Shown piece after piece: positions 27,515 through 37,107 of a stretch of 44,087 nt of DNA. Position numbers and translations under genes: made by a program. Each line of letters starts with the position of its first letter. Position 1 is the first letter of the stretch. The stretch comes from Cryomorphaceae bacterium MED-G11 (GTDB lineage Bacteria; Bacteroidota; Bacteroidia; Flavobacteriales; Flavobacteriaceae). The stretch is taken from assembly GCA_002457075.1 (NCBI GenBank), contig NTKQ01000001.1, positions 86,079 through 130,165 of the forward strand. The letters run 5' to 3'. The notes under the pieces are model-generated. The model worked only from the letters and a program-made list of their open reading frames with translations. It did not search any database and was not told where the DNA came from.

Positions 27515-28906
27515 TTATATTATATCTCTCGGGTCAGTTATTTGACCGGTTATTGCAGTTGCTGCAGCTACTAAAGGGCTAGCTAGAAGTGTTCTAGCGC
27601 CAGGTCCTTGTCTTCCCTCAAAATTTCTATTAGTTGTACTTACTGCATATTTTCCTTTTGGAATTTTATCATCATTCATTGCCAAACAAGCAGAACATCC
27701 AGGCTCTCTTAGTTTAAACCCTGACTCAGTAAGTGTCTCCAAGATACCTTCATCTTCAATGCTTTTAAGAACTTTATGAGAACCAGGGACTAACCATGCA
27801 TCAACATTATCAGCTTTTCTCTTTCCTTTAATTATACTGGCAAAAGTTCTAAAATCCTCAATTCTTCCATTTGTACAGCTACCAAGAAAAACATAATCAA
27901 TCTTTTTTCCGATCATTTTATCACCCTCACTAAACTCCATATAATCTAGTGCTTTTTGATAAGATAATTTAGAATCAGATTCTTTAGAACTAGGTATAGA
28001 CTTAGATATTGGGATGGCCATTCCAGGATTAGTTCCATACGTAATCATTGGTTCAATTTCTTGTCCTTTAAAATTATATTCTTTATCAAAAATTGCTCCT
28101 TTGTCAGTTTGTAATGAAGACCAATAATTGATTGCTTTATCCCATTCTTTATCTTTTGGTGCATACTCTCGCCCTTTGATATATTCAAATGTTTTTTTAT
28201 CAGGAGCAATCATCCCTCCTCTAGCACCCATTTCTATACTTAGATTACAGACTGTCATTCTTCCTTCCATGCTCATTTCTTCAAAAACATCACCAGAATA
28301 TTCCACAAAATAACCTGTAGCTCCAGAGGATGATAATTTTGAAATTATGAATATAGCAACGTCTTTAGGTGTGACATGATCATTAAGCTTACCATCAATG
28401 TTAATTCTCATCTTCATTGGTTTTTGCTGCATAATTGATTGACATGCTAAGACCATTTCTACTTCAGAGGTTCCAATTCCAAAGGCAATAGCTCCAAATG
28501 CTCCATGTGTAGATGTGTGTGAATCTCCACATACAATTGTAAGGCCAGGTTGAGTTATACCATTTTCAGGTCCAATTACATGTACAATACCATTCTTTTT
28601 ATGACCAAGTCCCCAAAATTCTATATCATGTTCATTACAGTTTTTTTCAAGTGTTTTGACTTGTAAAGCTGATAATCTATCTTTTATTGGAAGATGCTGA
28701 TTTATTGTAGGTGTATTATGATCAGCAGTTGCAAATGTTCTTTCAGGATATAAAACTTTTAAGTTTCTGTTTTTAAGTCCTACAAATGCTACTGGACTAG
28801 TAACTTCATGGATAAAATGCTTATCAATAAATAAAACGTCAGGACCATCATTAATTTTTTCAATTACGTGTGAATCCCATACTTTGTCAAATAGTGTCTT
28901 GGTCAT
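27515..28906 (-). CDS. leuC: 3-isopropylmalate dehydratase large subunit
   Basis: A 463-residue aconitase-family protein. The [4Fe-4S] ligands are visible: Cys in '[14 protein letters not shown]' (near residue 345) and the CxxC pair in '[11 protein letters not shown]' (near 405). '[20 protein letters not shown]' is the family motif near residue 130. Start '[12 protein letters not shown]' matches LeuC. The ATG lies inside the end of leuA, a 20-base overlap. It works with LeuD in the leucine and probably the citramalate route. Confidence 0.97.
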   Translation of the reverse strand: MTKTLFDKVWDSHVIEKINDGPDVLFIDKHFIHEVTSPVAFVGLKNRNLKVLYPERTFATADHNTPTINQHLPIKDRLSALQVKTLEKNCNEHDIEFWGLGHKKNGIVHVIGPENGITQPGLTIVCGDSHTSTHGAFGAIAFGIGTSEVEMVLACQSIMQQKPMKMRINIDGKLNDHVTPKDVAIFIISKLSSSGATGYFVEYSGDVFEEMSMEGRMTVCNLSIEMGARGGMIAPDKKTFEYIKGREYAPKDKEWDKAINYWSSLQTDKGAIFDKEYNFKGQEIEPMITYGTNPGMAIPISKSIPSSKESDSKLSYQKALDYMEFSEGDKMIGKKIDYVFLGSCTNGRIEDFRTFASIIKGKRKADNVDAWLVPGSHKVLKSIEDEGILETLTESGFKLREPGCSACLAMNDDKIPKGKYAVSTTNRNFEGRQGPGARTLLASPLVAAATAITGQITDPRDII

Positions 28907-30059
28907 ATTTAATTTTTTTATTCTTAAGCATTAAAGGGAAATCAGATTCTGTTACCTCTTTCTTTTTATCAGCAACAATCAGAAACTCACTGTATACATC
29001 ATCTAGTTGCTTCTTGCTTAAATTTACTCCAAATTCCTTCATTCTAAAAGCTAAAGCAGCTCTTCCACTTCTTGCAGTCAAAATAATAGATGACTTATCA
29101 ACTCCTACATCTAAGGGGTCAATTATCTCATAAGTTTCTCTTTTTTTAATTACTCCATCTTGATGAATACCTGAACTATGAGCAAAAGCGTTAGAGCCTA
29201 CAATTGCTTTATTGGGTTGAACTGGCATACCCATTAATTCAGAAACCTTTAAACTTGTTTCGTATAATAGTTTAGAGTTAATATTGGTATCTAATCCTAG
29301 ATTAGAATGTTGTCTCAAAACCATAACCACTTCTTCTAAAGAAGTATTTCCTGCTCTTTCTCCTATTCCATTAATTGTACATTCAATTTGTCTGGCACCA
29401 TTTAAAACTCCATAAATTGAATTGGCTGTAGCTAAACCTAAATCATTATGACAATGACATGAAATTGTAACTTTATCAATTCCGTTAACATTATCAATAA
29501 GAAATTTTATTTTTTCACCATATTCATTGGGAAGACAATACCCTGTCGTATCTGGAATGTTTAAAACTGTAGCTCCTGATTTGATAACTTCCTCACAAAC
29601 CTTTGCTAGAAACTCATTATCTGTTCTTCCAGCATCTTCAGCATAAAACTCAACATCATCAACATACTTTTTAGCATGAGCAACGGATTTTTTAGCTAAC
29701 TCAACTATTGACTCCTTGTTTGAATTAAATTTATGTTTAATATGAATCTCTGAGGTCCCTATACCAGTATGAATCCTTGGTTTTTTTGCATCTCTTAGAG
29801 ACTCAGCAGCAACATCTATATCTTTTTCATTAGCTCTACTTAATGCACAAACCGAAGCATTTTTCACAATTCTTGAAATTTCAACAACAGATTTAAAATC
29901 TCCAGGACTAGAGATTGGAAACCCAGCTTCAATTATGTCTGCGCCAAGATGATCAATTTTTTCAGCTAAAATTAACTTACTTTTAGTATCAAGTTTACAC
30001 CCCGGAACTTGTTCCCCATCTCTCAAGGTGGTGTCAAATATTTGTACTTGATTTTTCAT
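28887..30059 (-). CDS. leuA: 2-isopropylmalate synthase, short form lacking the regulatory domain
   Basis: A 390-residue enzyme condensing 2-oxoisovalerate with acetyl-CoA. '[15 protein letters not shown]' opens the barrel; '[16 protein letters not shown]' has the metal-binding HxH; '[17 protein letters not shown]' and '[20 protein letters not shown]' follow. E. coli LeuA has about 520 residues. Here the chain stops after the linker subdomains, so the C-terminal leucine-binding domain is absent and classical leucine inhibition is unlikely. The end is real because leuC starts within it. First gene of leuA-leuC-leuD-cimA-leuB. Confidence 0.93.
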   Translation of the reverse strand: MKNQVQIFDTTLRDGEQVPGCKLDTKSKLILAEKIDHLGADIIEAGFPISSPGDFKSVVEISRIVKNASVCALSRANEKDIDVAAESLRDAKKPRIHTGIGTSEIHIKHKFNSNKESIVELAKKSVAHAKKYVDDVEFYAEDAGRTDNEFLAKVCEEVIKSGATVLNIPDTTGYCLPNEYGEKIKFLIDNVNGIDKVTISCHCHNDLGLATANSIYGVLNGARQIECTINGIGERAGNTSLEEVVMVLRQHSNLGLDTNINSKLLYETSLKVSELMGMPVQPNKAIVGSNAFAHSSGIHQDGVIKKRETYEIIDPLDVGVDKSSIILTARSGRAALAFRMKEFGVNLSKKQLDDVYSEFLIVADKKKEVTESDFPLMLKNKKIKYDQDTI

Positions 30060-30087
30060 TACACACTAAATTATTACTTAAATGGTG

Positions 30088-30105
30088 ATACTTAAAAAAA
30101 AGTAT
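30088..30105. repeat. Small inverted repeat upstream of leuA
   Basis: ATACTT and AAGTAT flank six A residues, 29 bases before the leuA start. It could be an operator or a weak RNA hairpin in the leuA leader. In a region this rich in A and T it may be chance. Confidence 0.25.
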
Positions 30106-30184
30106 ATTAATTTTACAATATCCTATAAATATAATTTAAGTATAAATAACTGTATATTAATATATTAATCTAAATTTTAATACA

Positions 30185-31732
30185 ATGACTAATGAGTTAA
30201 AAGATAATTTATTTGTTTTAATAAAATCACTAACTAAGTCTGAAAAAAGACAATTTAAACTCTATGTAGGGAGAATGGATTCTAATGAAGATTCAAAGTT
30301 TTTAAAACTATTTAATCAACTAGATAAAATGAGCTTATATAAAGATGATGTAATAATAAAAAAAAAAATTGTCTCAAAACTTCAGCTTTCAAACTTGAAA
30401 GCACACCTGTATAAACAAATCCTAATTAGTTTACGATTAAATCCTCAACATAAAAATGTTAAACTTCACATTAGAGGTCAATTAGATTTTGCTACAATTT
30501 TATATCAAAAAGGATTATATAAACAAAGTTTAAAAATATTAGATAAGGCTAAATCTTTTGCCTTAAAATATGATGAAAATGCTTCAGCATATGAAATTGT
30601 AGAATTTGAAAAGCTTATTGAATCTCTTTATGTAACTAGAAGTTTAAGTAATAGAACTAATGAGCTTGTTTCTCAGACTAACCATTTAAAAGAACAAAAT
30701 GACATTTACAGTAACCTTTCAAATATTTCTTTACAATTGTATGAAAAATTAATTAAGGCAGGATATGCAAAGAGTGATAATGAGTCAAATGATATTAATG
30801 AATTTTTTAATCATAAAATTAAAAGTTTTAAAGTTGAAGAATTGGGCTTTCGTGAGACACTTATTTATTATCAGATATGGGTTTGGTATAGTTTACTAAT
30901 TCAAGACTTTCTATCAAGTTACAAATATGCCTCAAAGTGGATTGACACTTTTAATAAGACACCTGAAATGATTAATATTCATCCAGTTTTTTATTTAAAG
31001 GGTTATAATTTTTTGCTAGAGGCGTTGGCATTAATAAAATATCCATCAAAATTCAAAAACAGATTAAATGATTTATTAAGAGTTGTAGAGAGTAGCTCAT
31101 TTCCTAGGAATCAAAACTTAAATGCATTAATCTTTATTTATAAATACAACAATCTATTTAATCTTCATGTTTTAGAGGGGGATTTTAATAAATCAATCAA
31201 AATAATTCCTAAAGTATTAGATGGAATTGAAACAAATAAGAATTTTATAGATCATCACCACATCATGCTTCTTTACTATAAAATTGCATGTATGTATTTT
31301 ACTGTTGATGATTATGATAATTGTATAAAATACCTAAGTAAGATCATGAAAAATAAAAATATTAAAATGAGAGAAGACCTTCAGTGCTTTACAAGAGTTC
31401 TTAACTTGATTGCACATTGGGAAGCAGGTTTAGACTTTAATCTGGATAAAATCATTAAGGATACATATAATTATCTAGATAAAATGAATGATTTACATGA
31501 GGTCCAAAAAACAATTCTTAAATACTTGAAGGATTTAGAAAATATATATCCAGGAGAGATTAAAGGTTTTTTAAGGAATCTCCATAGTGAACTTAAAAAA
31601 TATGAAGATGATCCATATGAAAAAAGAGCTTTCCTTTATCTAGATATTATATCTTGGCTTGAAAGTAAAATAAGTAATAAACCTGTTCAAGTTATAATTA
31701 AAGAAAAAGCACTTTTAATTAATAGGAAGTAG
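30185..31732 (+). CDS. Helical-repeat (TPR-like) cytoplasmic protein of unknown function
   Basis: A 515-residue protein with no signal peptide or membrane span. It is almost entirely alpha-helical in pattern, with TPR-like pairs such as 'ILYQKGLYKQSLKILDKAKS' near residue 100 and 'ACMYFTVDDYDNCIKYLSKI' near 380. The N-terminus 'DNLFVLIKSLTKSEKRQFKLY' is distinctive and, to my memory, recurs in conserved Bacteroidota proteins without assigned function. The body is rich in Lys, Asn and Leu. It stands alone, divergent from the leu operon, and overlaps the convergent pseudouridine synthase gene by 14 bases. A scaffold or protein-binding role is a guess only. Confidence 0.75.
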   Translation: MTNELKDNLFVLIKSLTKSEKRQFKLYVGRMDSNEDSKFLKLFNQLDKMSLYKDDVIIKKKIVSKLQLSNLKAHLYKQILISLRLNPQHKNVKLHIRGQLDFATILYQKGLYKQSLKILDKAKSFALKYDENASAYEIVEFEKLIESLYVTRSLSNRTNELVSQTNHLKEQNDIYSNLSNISLQLYEKLIKAGYAKSDNESNDINEFFNHKIKSFKVEELGFRETLIYYQIWVWYSLLIQDFLSSYKYASKWIDTFNKTPEMINIHPVFYLKGYNFLLEALALIKYPSKFKNRLNDLLRVVESSSFPRNQNLNALIFIYKYNNLFNLHVLEGDFNKSIKIIPKVLDGIETNKNFIDHHHIMLLYYKIACMYFTVDDYDNCIKYLSKIMKNKNIKMREDLQCFTRVLNLIAHWEAGLDFNLDKIIKDTYNYLDKMNDLHEVQKTILKYLKDLENIYPGEIKGFLRNLHSELKKYEDDPYEKRAFLYLDIISWLESKISNKPVQVIIKEKALLINRK

Positions 31733-32441
31733 GTATAGACCATAAACCTGAAATAGGAGGTGCAGCTTTTATGTTAATTTCTTCCTTTGAAACGGGATGG
31801 GTAAAATTTATTTCTCTTGAATGTAAATAAATACCACCATCCTTATTAGATCTTTTAGATCCATATTTCAAATCACCTAGAATTGGATATCCTAATTTCG
31901 AAAAATTACATCTAATTTGGTGGTGTCTTCCGGTAATAAGATCTACCTCAATTTTACAGTAATTATCAAAAGTTTTAATTTTTTTATAAGTTAATGAACC
32001 ATATTTAGAATTAAGTTGCTCATTTTTAAAAATATAAGATTTATTCTGTTTGCTATTTTTTTTGAACCAGCCCTCAAGTGATCCTTCATTAGAATCAAAC
32101 TTATTAGAGATTATCAACCAATAAATTTTTCTAATTTCTCTATTCTTTAATTTTTCATTCATCCTAGAAAGGGCTTTACTTGTTTTTGTAAAAATTACAA
32201 TTCCTGATGTAGGTCTATCAATTCTATTTACAAGACCAACATATACGTTACCTTTCTTATTATACTTTTTTTTAATGTATTGTTTAATAATTTCAAGTAG
32301 TGGTATATCTCCAGTTTTATCTCCTTGCACAAGAACCCCACATGGCTTATTGACTATAATCAGATGATTATCTTCAAATAGGATATCTAATTCTTGGGTT
32401 ACCAATTTAATATTGCTCCTCTTTATTAGGAAAACTGCCAC
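31719..32441 (-). CDS. RluA-family pseudouridine synthase
   Basis: A protein of up to 240 residues. '[20 protein letters not shown]' starts the catalytic domain, '[19 protein letters not shown]' carries the catalytic Asp (family form HRLDRxTSG; here His is replaced by Asn and Leu by Ile), and '[20 protein letters not shown]' is the second signature. There is no S4 domain, so it resembles the short RluA/TruC-like types; the RNA site is unknown. The longest frame starts with GTG inside panB (35-base overlap). A TTG at 32403-32405, 1 base after the panB stop, may be the true start, giving 228 residues. Confidence 0.88.
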   Translation of the reverse strand: MAVFLIKRSNIKLVTQELDILFEDNHLIIVNKPCGVLVQGDKTGDIPLLEIIKQYIKKKYNKKGNVYVGLVNRIDRPTSGIVIFTKTSKALSRMNEKLKNREIRKIYWLIISNKFDSNEGSLEGWFKKNSKQNKSYIFKNEQLNSKYGSLTYKKIKTFDNYCKIEVDLITGRHHQIRCNFSKLGYPILGDLKYGSKRSNKDGGIYLHSREINFTHPVSKEEINIKAAPPISGLWSIPTSY

Positions 32442-33222
32442 TTTTAATATCTGAAGAGTATTTCTTTACAGCATTACTAACCAGAGTATCTAAATCTAAA
32501 TATCTTCTAAGAAATCTAGGACTAAAATCCTTATTCATACCTAGCATATCATGTGAAACAAGAACTTGACCATCAACACCAGAGCCTGCCCCAATTCCAA
32601 TTATGGGCACCTTTAAATCTTTTGCTACTTTTTTTGCTAATACATTAGGTATTTTTTCAAGAACAATAGAAAAGCATCCAATTTTTTCTAACATTTTTGA
32701 GTCATCTATGAGTGTCTTTGCCTCAATATCATCTTTAGCTCTTACTGTGTATGTTCCAAACTTGTAAATTGATTGTGGAGTTAAGCCTAAGTGGCCCATA
32801 ACAGGAATTCCAGCTTGTATTATTCTTTCAATAGATTCTTTTGCTAAATGACCACCCTCAAGCTTTACAGCATGAGCTCCAGATTCCTTCATTATTCGAA
32901 TTGCAGATTTTAAAGCTTCTTTTGAATCAGCTTGATATGTCCCAAAAGGAAGGTCTACAACAACTAGAGCTCTTTTAACAGCTCTAATAACTGAACTAGC
33001 ATGATAAATCATTTGATCCAATGTTATAGGTAGTGTCGTTTCATGTCCCGCCATCACATTTGACGCAGAATCTCCAACTAAGATTATATCTATTCCAGCT
33101 TCATCTATTATTTTAGCAAAAGTGTAGTCATATGCTGTAAGCATTGAAATTTTTTCACCTTCGCTTTTCATTTGCTCAAGGACCTTAATAGTTACTCTGC
33201 TAGGATTAGAATTGATAGTCAT
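32407..33222 (-). CDS. panB: 3-methyl-2-oxobutanoate hydroxymethyltransferase
   Basis: A 271-residue enzyme for the first step of pantothenate synthesis, transferring a hydroxymethyl group from methylene-THF to 2-oxoisovalerate. '[19 protein letters not shown]' and '[19 protein letters not shown]' carry the Mg-binding Asp, '[14 protein letters not shown]' the substrate region, and '[17 protein letters not shown]' the family signature. Length is normal. Its substrate is the product of IlvD in the upstream ilv operon. It is followed by the overlapping pseudouridine synthase gene and is divergent from dnaK. Confidence 0.96.
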   Translation of the reverse strand: MTINSNPSRVTIKVLEQMKSEGEKISMLTAYDYTFAKIIDEAGIDIILVGDSASNVMAGHETTLPITLDQMIYHASSVIRAVKRALVVVDLPFGTYQADSKEALKSAIRIMKESGAHAVKLEGGHLAKESIERIIQAGIPVMGHLGLTPQSIYKFGTYTVRAKDDIEAKTLIDDSKMLEKIGCFSIVLEKIPNVLAKKVAKDLKVPIIGIGAGSGVDGQVLVSHDMLGMNKDFSPRFLRRYLDLDTLVSNAVKKYSSDIKSGSFPNKEEQY

Positions 33223-33235
33223 TGTTACTTTTCAA

Positions 33236-33243
33236 CAAAAGTA
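33236..33243 (-). promoter_or_regulatory. Candidate -7 box for panB inside a small palindrome
   Basis: The minus strand reads TACTTTTG, matching TAnnTTTG, 14 bases before the panB start. It overlaps a 16-base inverted repeat, ACTTTT-caac-AAAAGT (33227-33242). No -33 TTG is found at the usual distance. Confidence 0.3.
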
Positions 33244-33266
33244 GCATAAATTAATTTATGAATAAT

Positions 33267-33310
33267 ATGACATAATGTCATTTAAATTAAATTGGCATAA
33301 TGGTTGTCAT
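33267..33310 (+). promoter_or_regulatory. Paired dyads and sigma-54-like promoter before dnaK
   Basis: A perfect 15-base dyad, ATGACAT-A-ATGTCAT (33267-33281), is followed 25 bases later by TGGCATAATGGTTGTCAT (33293-33310). The second element fits the -24/-12 pattern TGGCAy-N5-TTGCw except for T instead of C in the -12 GC. The two share TGRCATAATG, so both could instead be sites of one regulator. No TAnnTTTG box lies upstream of dnaK. If the -12 element is real, transcription would start near 33318, 13 bases before the ATG. Confidence 0.35.
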
Positions 33311-33330
33311 TATTTAGTAAAATATAAATT

Positions 33331-35241
33331 ATGAGTAAAATTATAGGAATAGATTTAGGAACAACAAATTCATGTGTATCTGTAATGGAGGGAAGTGAAC
33401 CGGTTGTAATCCCAAACGCAGAAGGAAAAAGAACTACACCGTCTGTTATAGCATTTGTTGAAGATGGTGAAATTAAAGTAGGTGATCCTGCTAAGAGGCA
33501 AGCTGTAACTAACCCTGAAAAAACAATCGCTTCAGTTAAAAGGTTCATGGGTAATAAGTTTAGTGAGTCATCAGGTGATGTGAAAACTGTGGCTTATAAA
33601 GTTGTCAAAGGTGACAATGATACTCCAAGAGTGGATATAGATGGGAGATTATATTCTCCACAAGAATTATCGGCTATGGTACTTCAAAAAATGAAGAAAA
33701 CTGCAGAGGATTATTTAGGTCAGACTGTAACTGAGGCTGTAGTAACTGTTCCAGCATATTTTAATGACTCTCAAAGGCAAGCTACAAAGGAAGCCGGTGA
33801 GATTTCAGGCTTAAAAGTACAGAGAATAATTAACGAGCCAACTGCTGCTGCTCTTGCTTATGGAATGGATAAAGGTGGTAAGGATAAAAAAATAGCAGTT
33901 TATGATCTTGGTGGTGGAACATTTGATATATCCATATTAGAATTAGGAGATGGTGTTTTTGAAGTTCTGTCTACTAATGGAGATACTCATTTGGGTGGAG
34001 ATGATTTTGATCAAGTAATAATAGACTTTCTAGCAGAAGAATTTAAAAAGAATGAGCAAATTGACCTAAGAGAAGACTCTATGGCTCTTCAAAGACTAAA
34101 AGAAGCTGCTGAAAAAGCTAAAATCGAACTTTCATCTTCAGCTCAAACTGAGATTAATCTCCCTTATGTAACAGCTACATCTTCAGGTCCAAAGCACCTT
34201 GTAACTACATTAACAAGAGCTAAATTTGAACAATTATCTGACACTTTAGTAAAAAGATCAATGGAGCCAGTTAAAAAAGCATTAAAAGATGCTAGTCTAA
34301 CTAAAAAAGATATAGATGAAGTAATATTAGTGGGAGGATCAACTAGAATTCCCATAATCCAAAAAGAAGTTGAAGCCTTATTTGGAAAAAAACCTTCTAA
34401 AGGTGTAAATCCTGATGAAGTCGTCGCTGTTGGAGCAGCTATCCAAGGTGGTGTTTTATCTGGTGATGTAGAAGATGTTCTGTTGCTTGATGTAACTCCA
34501 TTATCTCTAGGTATAGAAACAATGGGTAATGTAATGACTAAACTTATAGAGTCAAATACAACGATTCCTACAAAAAAATCTCAAGTTTTTTCTACTGCTG
34601 CTGACAATCAACCTTCTGTAGAGATTCATGTTTTACAAGGGGAAAGACCAATGGCAAAAGACAATAAAACAATTGGAAGATTCCATTTAGATGGAATCCC
34701 TCCAGCTCAAAGAGGTACACCACAAATTGAGGTTACATTTGATATAGATGCTAATGGAATAATTAATGTAAGTGCATTAGATAAGGCAACTAATAAATCT
34801 CAAGACATTAGAATTGAAGCCTCTTCTGGCTTAACAGAGGAAGAAATTGAAAAAATGAAAAAAGAAGCTGAGGCTAATGCTGATGCTGATCAAAAAGTAA
34901 AAGAAGAAGTTGATAAGTTAAATAGTGCTGATCAAATGATTTTTCAGACAGAAAAACAACTTAAAGATTTTGGAGATAAGTTATCTGATGATAAAAAGAA
35001 ACCTATTGAATCAGCCCTAGAAGATTTAAAAAAGGCACATGAATCAAAAGATCTTGAAAAAATTGATGAGACTTTAAATACTATAAATGAGGCATGGAAA
35101 AATGCATCTGAAGAAATGTATAAAGCACAAGCTGAGGGTGAAGCTAAACCAGAAGATGCCGATCAAACTTCTAATTCAGGTAAAGCTTCTAAAGGTGATG
35201 ATGTTCAGGATGTTGATTTTGAAGAGGTAAAAGAAGATTAA
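33331..35241 (+). CDS. dnaK: Chaperone DnaK (Hsp70)
   Basis: A 636-residue Hsp70. '[18 protein letters not shown]' is the first nucleotide-binding signature, '[18 protein letters not shown]' the second, and '[18 protein letters not shown]' the third. The substrate-binding domain begins near residue 390 ('[16 protein letters not shown]'), followed by the helical lid. The C-terminus ends in an acidic '[13 protein letters not shown]', a typical bacterial tail. Length is normal. grpE and dnaJ are not adjacent in this window. The menI-like gene begins at the very next base after its stop codon. Confidence 0.98.
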   Translation: MSKIIGIDLGTTNSCVSVMEGSEPVVIPNAEGKRTTPSVIAFVEDGEIKVGDPAKRQAVTNPEKTIASVKRFMGNKFSESSGDVKTVAYKVVKGDNDTPRVDIDGRLYSPQELSAMVLQKMKKTAEDYLGQTVTEAVVTVPAYFNDSQRQATKEAGEISGLKVQRIINEPTAAALAYGMDKGGKDKKIAVYDLGGGTFDISILELGDGVFEVLSTNGDTHLGGDDFDQVIIDFLAEEFKKNEQIDLREDSMALQRLKEAAEKAKIELSSSAQTEINLPYVTATSSGPKHLVTTLTRAKFEQLSDTLVKRSMEPVKKALKDASLTKKDIDEVILVGGSTRIPIIQKEVEALFGKKPSKGVNPDEVVAVGAAIQGGVLSGDVEDVLLLDVTPLSLGIETMGNVMTKLIESNTTIPTKKSQVFSTAADNQPSVEIHVLQGERPMAKDNKTIGRFHLDGIPPAQRGTPQIEVTFDIDANGIINVSALDKATNKSQDIRIEASSGLTEEEIEKMKKEAEANADADQKVKEEVDKLNSADQMIFQTEKQLKDFGDKLSDDKKKPIESALEDLKKAHESKDLEKIDETLNTINEAWKNASEEMYKAQAEGEAKPEDADQTSNSGKASKGDDVQDVDFEEVKED

Positions 35242-35691
35242 ATGTTTGATAAAGATCTTAAGGATCATATACTTAAAGAAGCTAATGAGCGTTGTAAAGG
35301 TACATTAGTATCAACCCTTGGTATTATTTTCACTGACGTTGGTGAGCACTTTTTAGAGGCTAAAATGAAAGTAACTCCAAAACTCCATCAACCTGCAGGG
35401 GTTCTTCATGGTGGTGCAACTGCTGCTCTTGCTGAAACTGTAGGTAGTTCAGCCTCCGCAATTTTTTCAATGAAAAAAAATCAAATGCTTAGGGGAATTG
35501 AATTGTCTATTAATCACGTTAGAGGAATTAGTGAAGGATATGTTTTTGCAAAGGCAGTCCCTATTCATATGGGAAGGACCATGCAGCTATGGAAAATTTC
35601 TATAACTGATGAAAATCAAAAAGACATCTCGTTTGCTAAATTGACTACACTTACCATTGATAATAAACCTGATACTAATTTAAATAAATAA
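35242..35691 (+). CDS. menI: Hotdog-fold acyl-CoA thioesterase, MenI-like (DHNA-CoA thioesterase)
   Basis: A 149-residue hotdog protein. 'LHQPAGVLHGGATAALAETV' closely follows the E. coli MenI/YdiI active-site helix, with the catalytic Glu in ALAET. 'LGIIFTDVGEHFLEAKM', 'RGIELSINHVRG' and 'VPIHMGRTMQLWKISI' match the rest of that family as I remember it. MenI hydrolyses 1,4-dihydroxy-2-naphthoyl-CoA in menaquinone synthesis. A MenA-type prenyltransferase, the next enzyme in the pathway, is encoded directly downstream, which strengthens the call. A general PaaI-like thioesterase is the alternative. No gap separates it from dnaK. Confidence 0.82.
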   Translation: MFDKDLKDHILKEANERCKGTLVSTLGIIFTDVGEHFLEAKMKVTPKLHQPAGVLHGGATAALAETVGSSASAIFSMKKNQMLRGIELSINHVRGISEGYVFAKAVPIHMGRTMQLWKISITDENQKDISFAKLTTLTIDNKPDTNLNK

Positions 35692-35728
35692 AACACTTAG
35701 AAAATTTTTATATACGCTTTTCAGAATG

Positions 35729-35736
35729 TAAATTTG
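35729..35736 (+). promoter_or_regulatory. Candidate -7 box for the PAS-prenyltransferase gene
   Basis: TAAATTTG matches TAnnTTTG. Transcription would begin near 35743, after the TTG at 35734 and 12 bases before the ATG at 35755. This favours the ATG as the start. A -33 TTG is not visible, and read-through from dnaK-menI is also possible. Confidence 0.35.
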
Positions 35737-35754
35737 GAATCTAAAATTTATAAT

Positions 35755-37107
35755 ATGAAAAGTGTTATTATTTGTGATATGGAAGGTTTAATTACAAACC
35801 TTAATGATGGAGCCTCTAAAATGTTTGGTTACAATCCTAAAGATCTTGTAGGAATTAAAAGAGTTTCTATCTTTTCTCCTGGTGAAATTGTTCTTCAAAA
35901 TGTCTTAGGTTGGCTTAAAGATGCTAATGAAAATGGAGAACATAATACCAAAACTAACTTTGTAAGAAAAGATGGATCATCATTTTCGGCAAAGATTCAA
36001 ATAACACCAAATTTTGCTAATGGAAAAGATAAACCTCAAACAGGATATTGTGGTATAACTGAAGAAATAAAAGAGGATGTTAATATTAAAATTAATTGGG
36101 TAACAAAAATCATAAAAGGGGTAGCTATAACAAGAGTTGGTTTTGCATCAGCATCACTATTTCCTGTTTTCGCTATTGGATGTTATTATGCAGGGGTTGG
36201 AGATAGTTTATTTAGTCCTTTATCTTTAACATTAACTACTTTTGGTATACTTTTTTTTCATTTATTTTCAAACTTATATAATGACTACTTTGATGTTACT
36301 TCTGGAACAGATGAAGCTAACACTGAATATTTTAATGCCGGCATGAATTCTTCAATGCTTAAAGGAGCTCAGCTTTCTGGAGGAAGTAGGGCAGTTGAAT
36401 TAGGATTAATTACACTTAAAGGAACTAAAAGTTTAGCTAATATAATGTTTGTGTTAGGCCTATTAACTGCTTCTGGAATATTATATACCAGTTATCTAAA
36501 TACTGGATCTACAACTAATGCATACCATGCTGCTATTATAGCTTTAATTGGTGTTCTTATTGGATATTTTTATACAGCTAAACCAATTAGACTTTCATCA
36601 AGATATGGGCTTGGTGAAATTTCGATATTTTTAGCTTTTGGACCATTACTAACCCTTGGAACTGGATTTGCAATTGCAGCTGAGACAATCATACCTTATT
36701 CAAATGAATTTTACAACTTATTAATATTGGGAATACCAATAGGTCTTTTAACCACTAACATACTGTTTATAAATCAATATCCAGATTATACTTCTGACAA
36801 GAAGGTCGGTAAAAACCATTTAGTTGTACTTCTTGGAAAAAAAGCATCTCGATGGATATATGCATTAAATTTTGCTACTGCTGTGGGTTCATTATATTTT
36901 ATTTCTGAGAATATAGTAAATGATACTCAGGGTTTACTATTCATGTATTTACTTATACCAATAACAATGATTTATTCATTCTATCTGATATCAGGATTAT
37001 TCAAATATTATAATAGTAGAGAGCTTATTAAATACAATATTCATACTATATATTTTCATATGTTCTTTTCATTTGTTTATATGATAATTCTAGCTAACTT
37101 TCAATAA
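35755..37107 (+). CDS. PAS domain fused to a UbiA/MenA-type prenyltransferase
   Basis: A 450-residue fusion. Residues 1-110 form a PAS domain: 'VIICDMEGLITNLNDGASKM', 'FGYNPKDLVGIKRVSIF', 'VRKDGSSFSAKIQITP' and a closing 'GYCGITEEI'. From about residue 115 a nine-span UbiA prenyltransferase follows. Its first Asp motif is 'NLYNDYFDVTSGTDEAN', the second 'NQYPDYTSDKKVGKNHLVVL', and 'GYFYTAKPIRLSSRYGLGEI' is typical of MenA. It may attach the prenyl tail to DHNA in menaquinone synthesis, after the MenI-like protein. The frame extends to a TTG at 35734 (457 residues), but a -7 box overlaps that codon, so I chose the ATG. The CPBP gene starts in its stop codon. Confidence 0.85.
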   Translation: MKSVIICDMEGLITNLNDGASKMFGYNPKDLVGIKRVSIFSPGEIVLQNVLGWLKDANENGEHNTKTNFVRKDGSSFSAKIQITPNFANGKDKPQTGYCGITEEIKEDVNIKINWVTKIIKGVAITRVGFASASLFPVFAIGCYYAGVGDSLFSPLSLTLTTFGILFFHLFSNLYNDYFDVTSGTDEANTEYFNAGMNSSMLKGAQLSGGSRAVELGLITLKGTKSLANIMFVLGLLTASGILYTSYLNTGSTTNAYHAAIIALIGVLIGYFYTAKPIRLSSRYGLGEISIFLAFGPLLTLGTGFAIAAETIIPYSNEFYNLLILGIPIGLLTTNILFINQYPDYTSDKKVGKNHLVVLLGKKASRWIYALNFATAVGSLYFISENIVNDTQGLLFMYLLIPITMIYSFYLISGLFKYYNSRELIKYNIHTIYFHMFFSFVYMIILANFQ

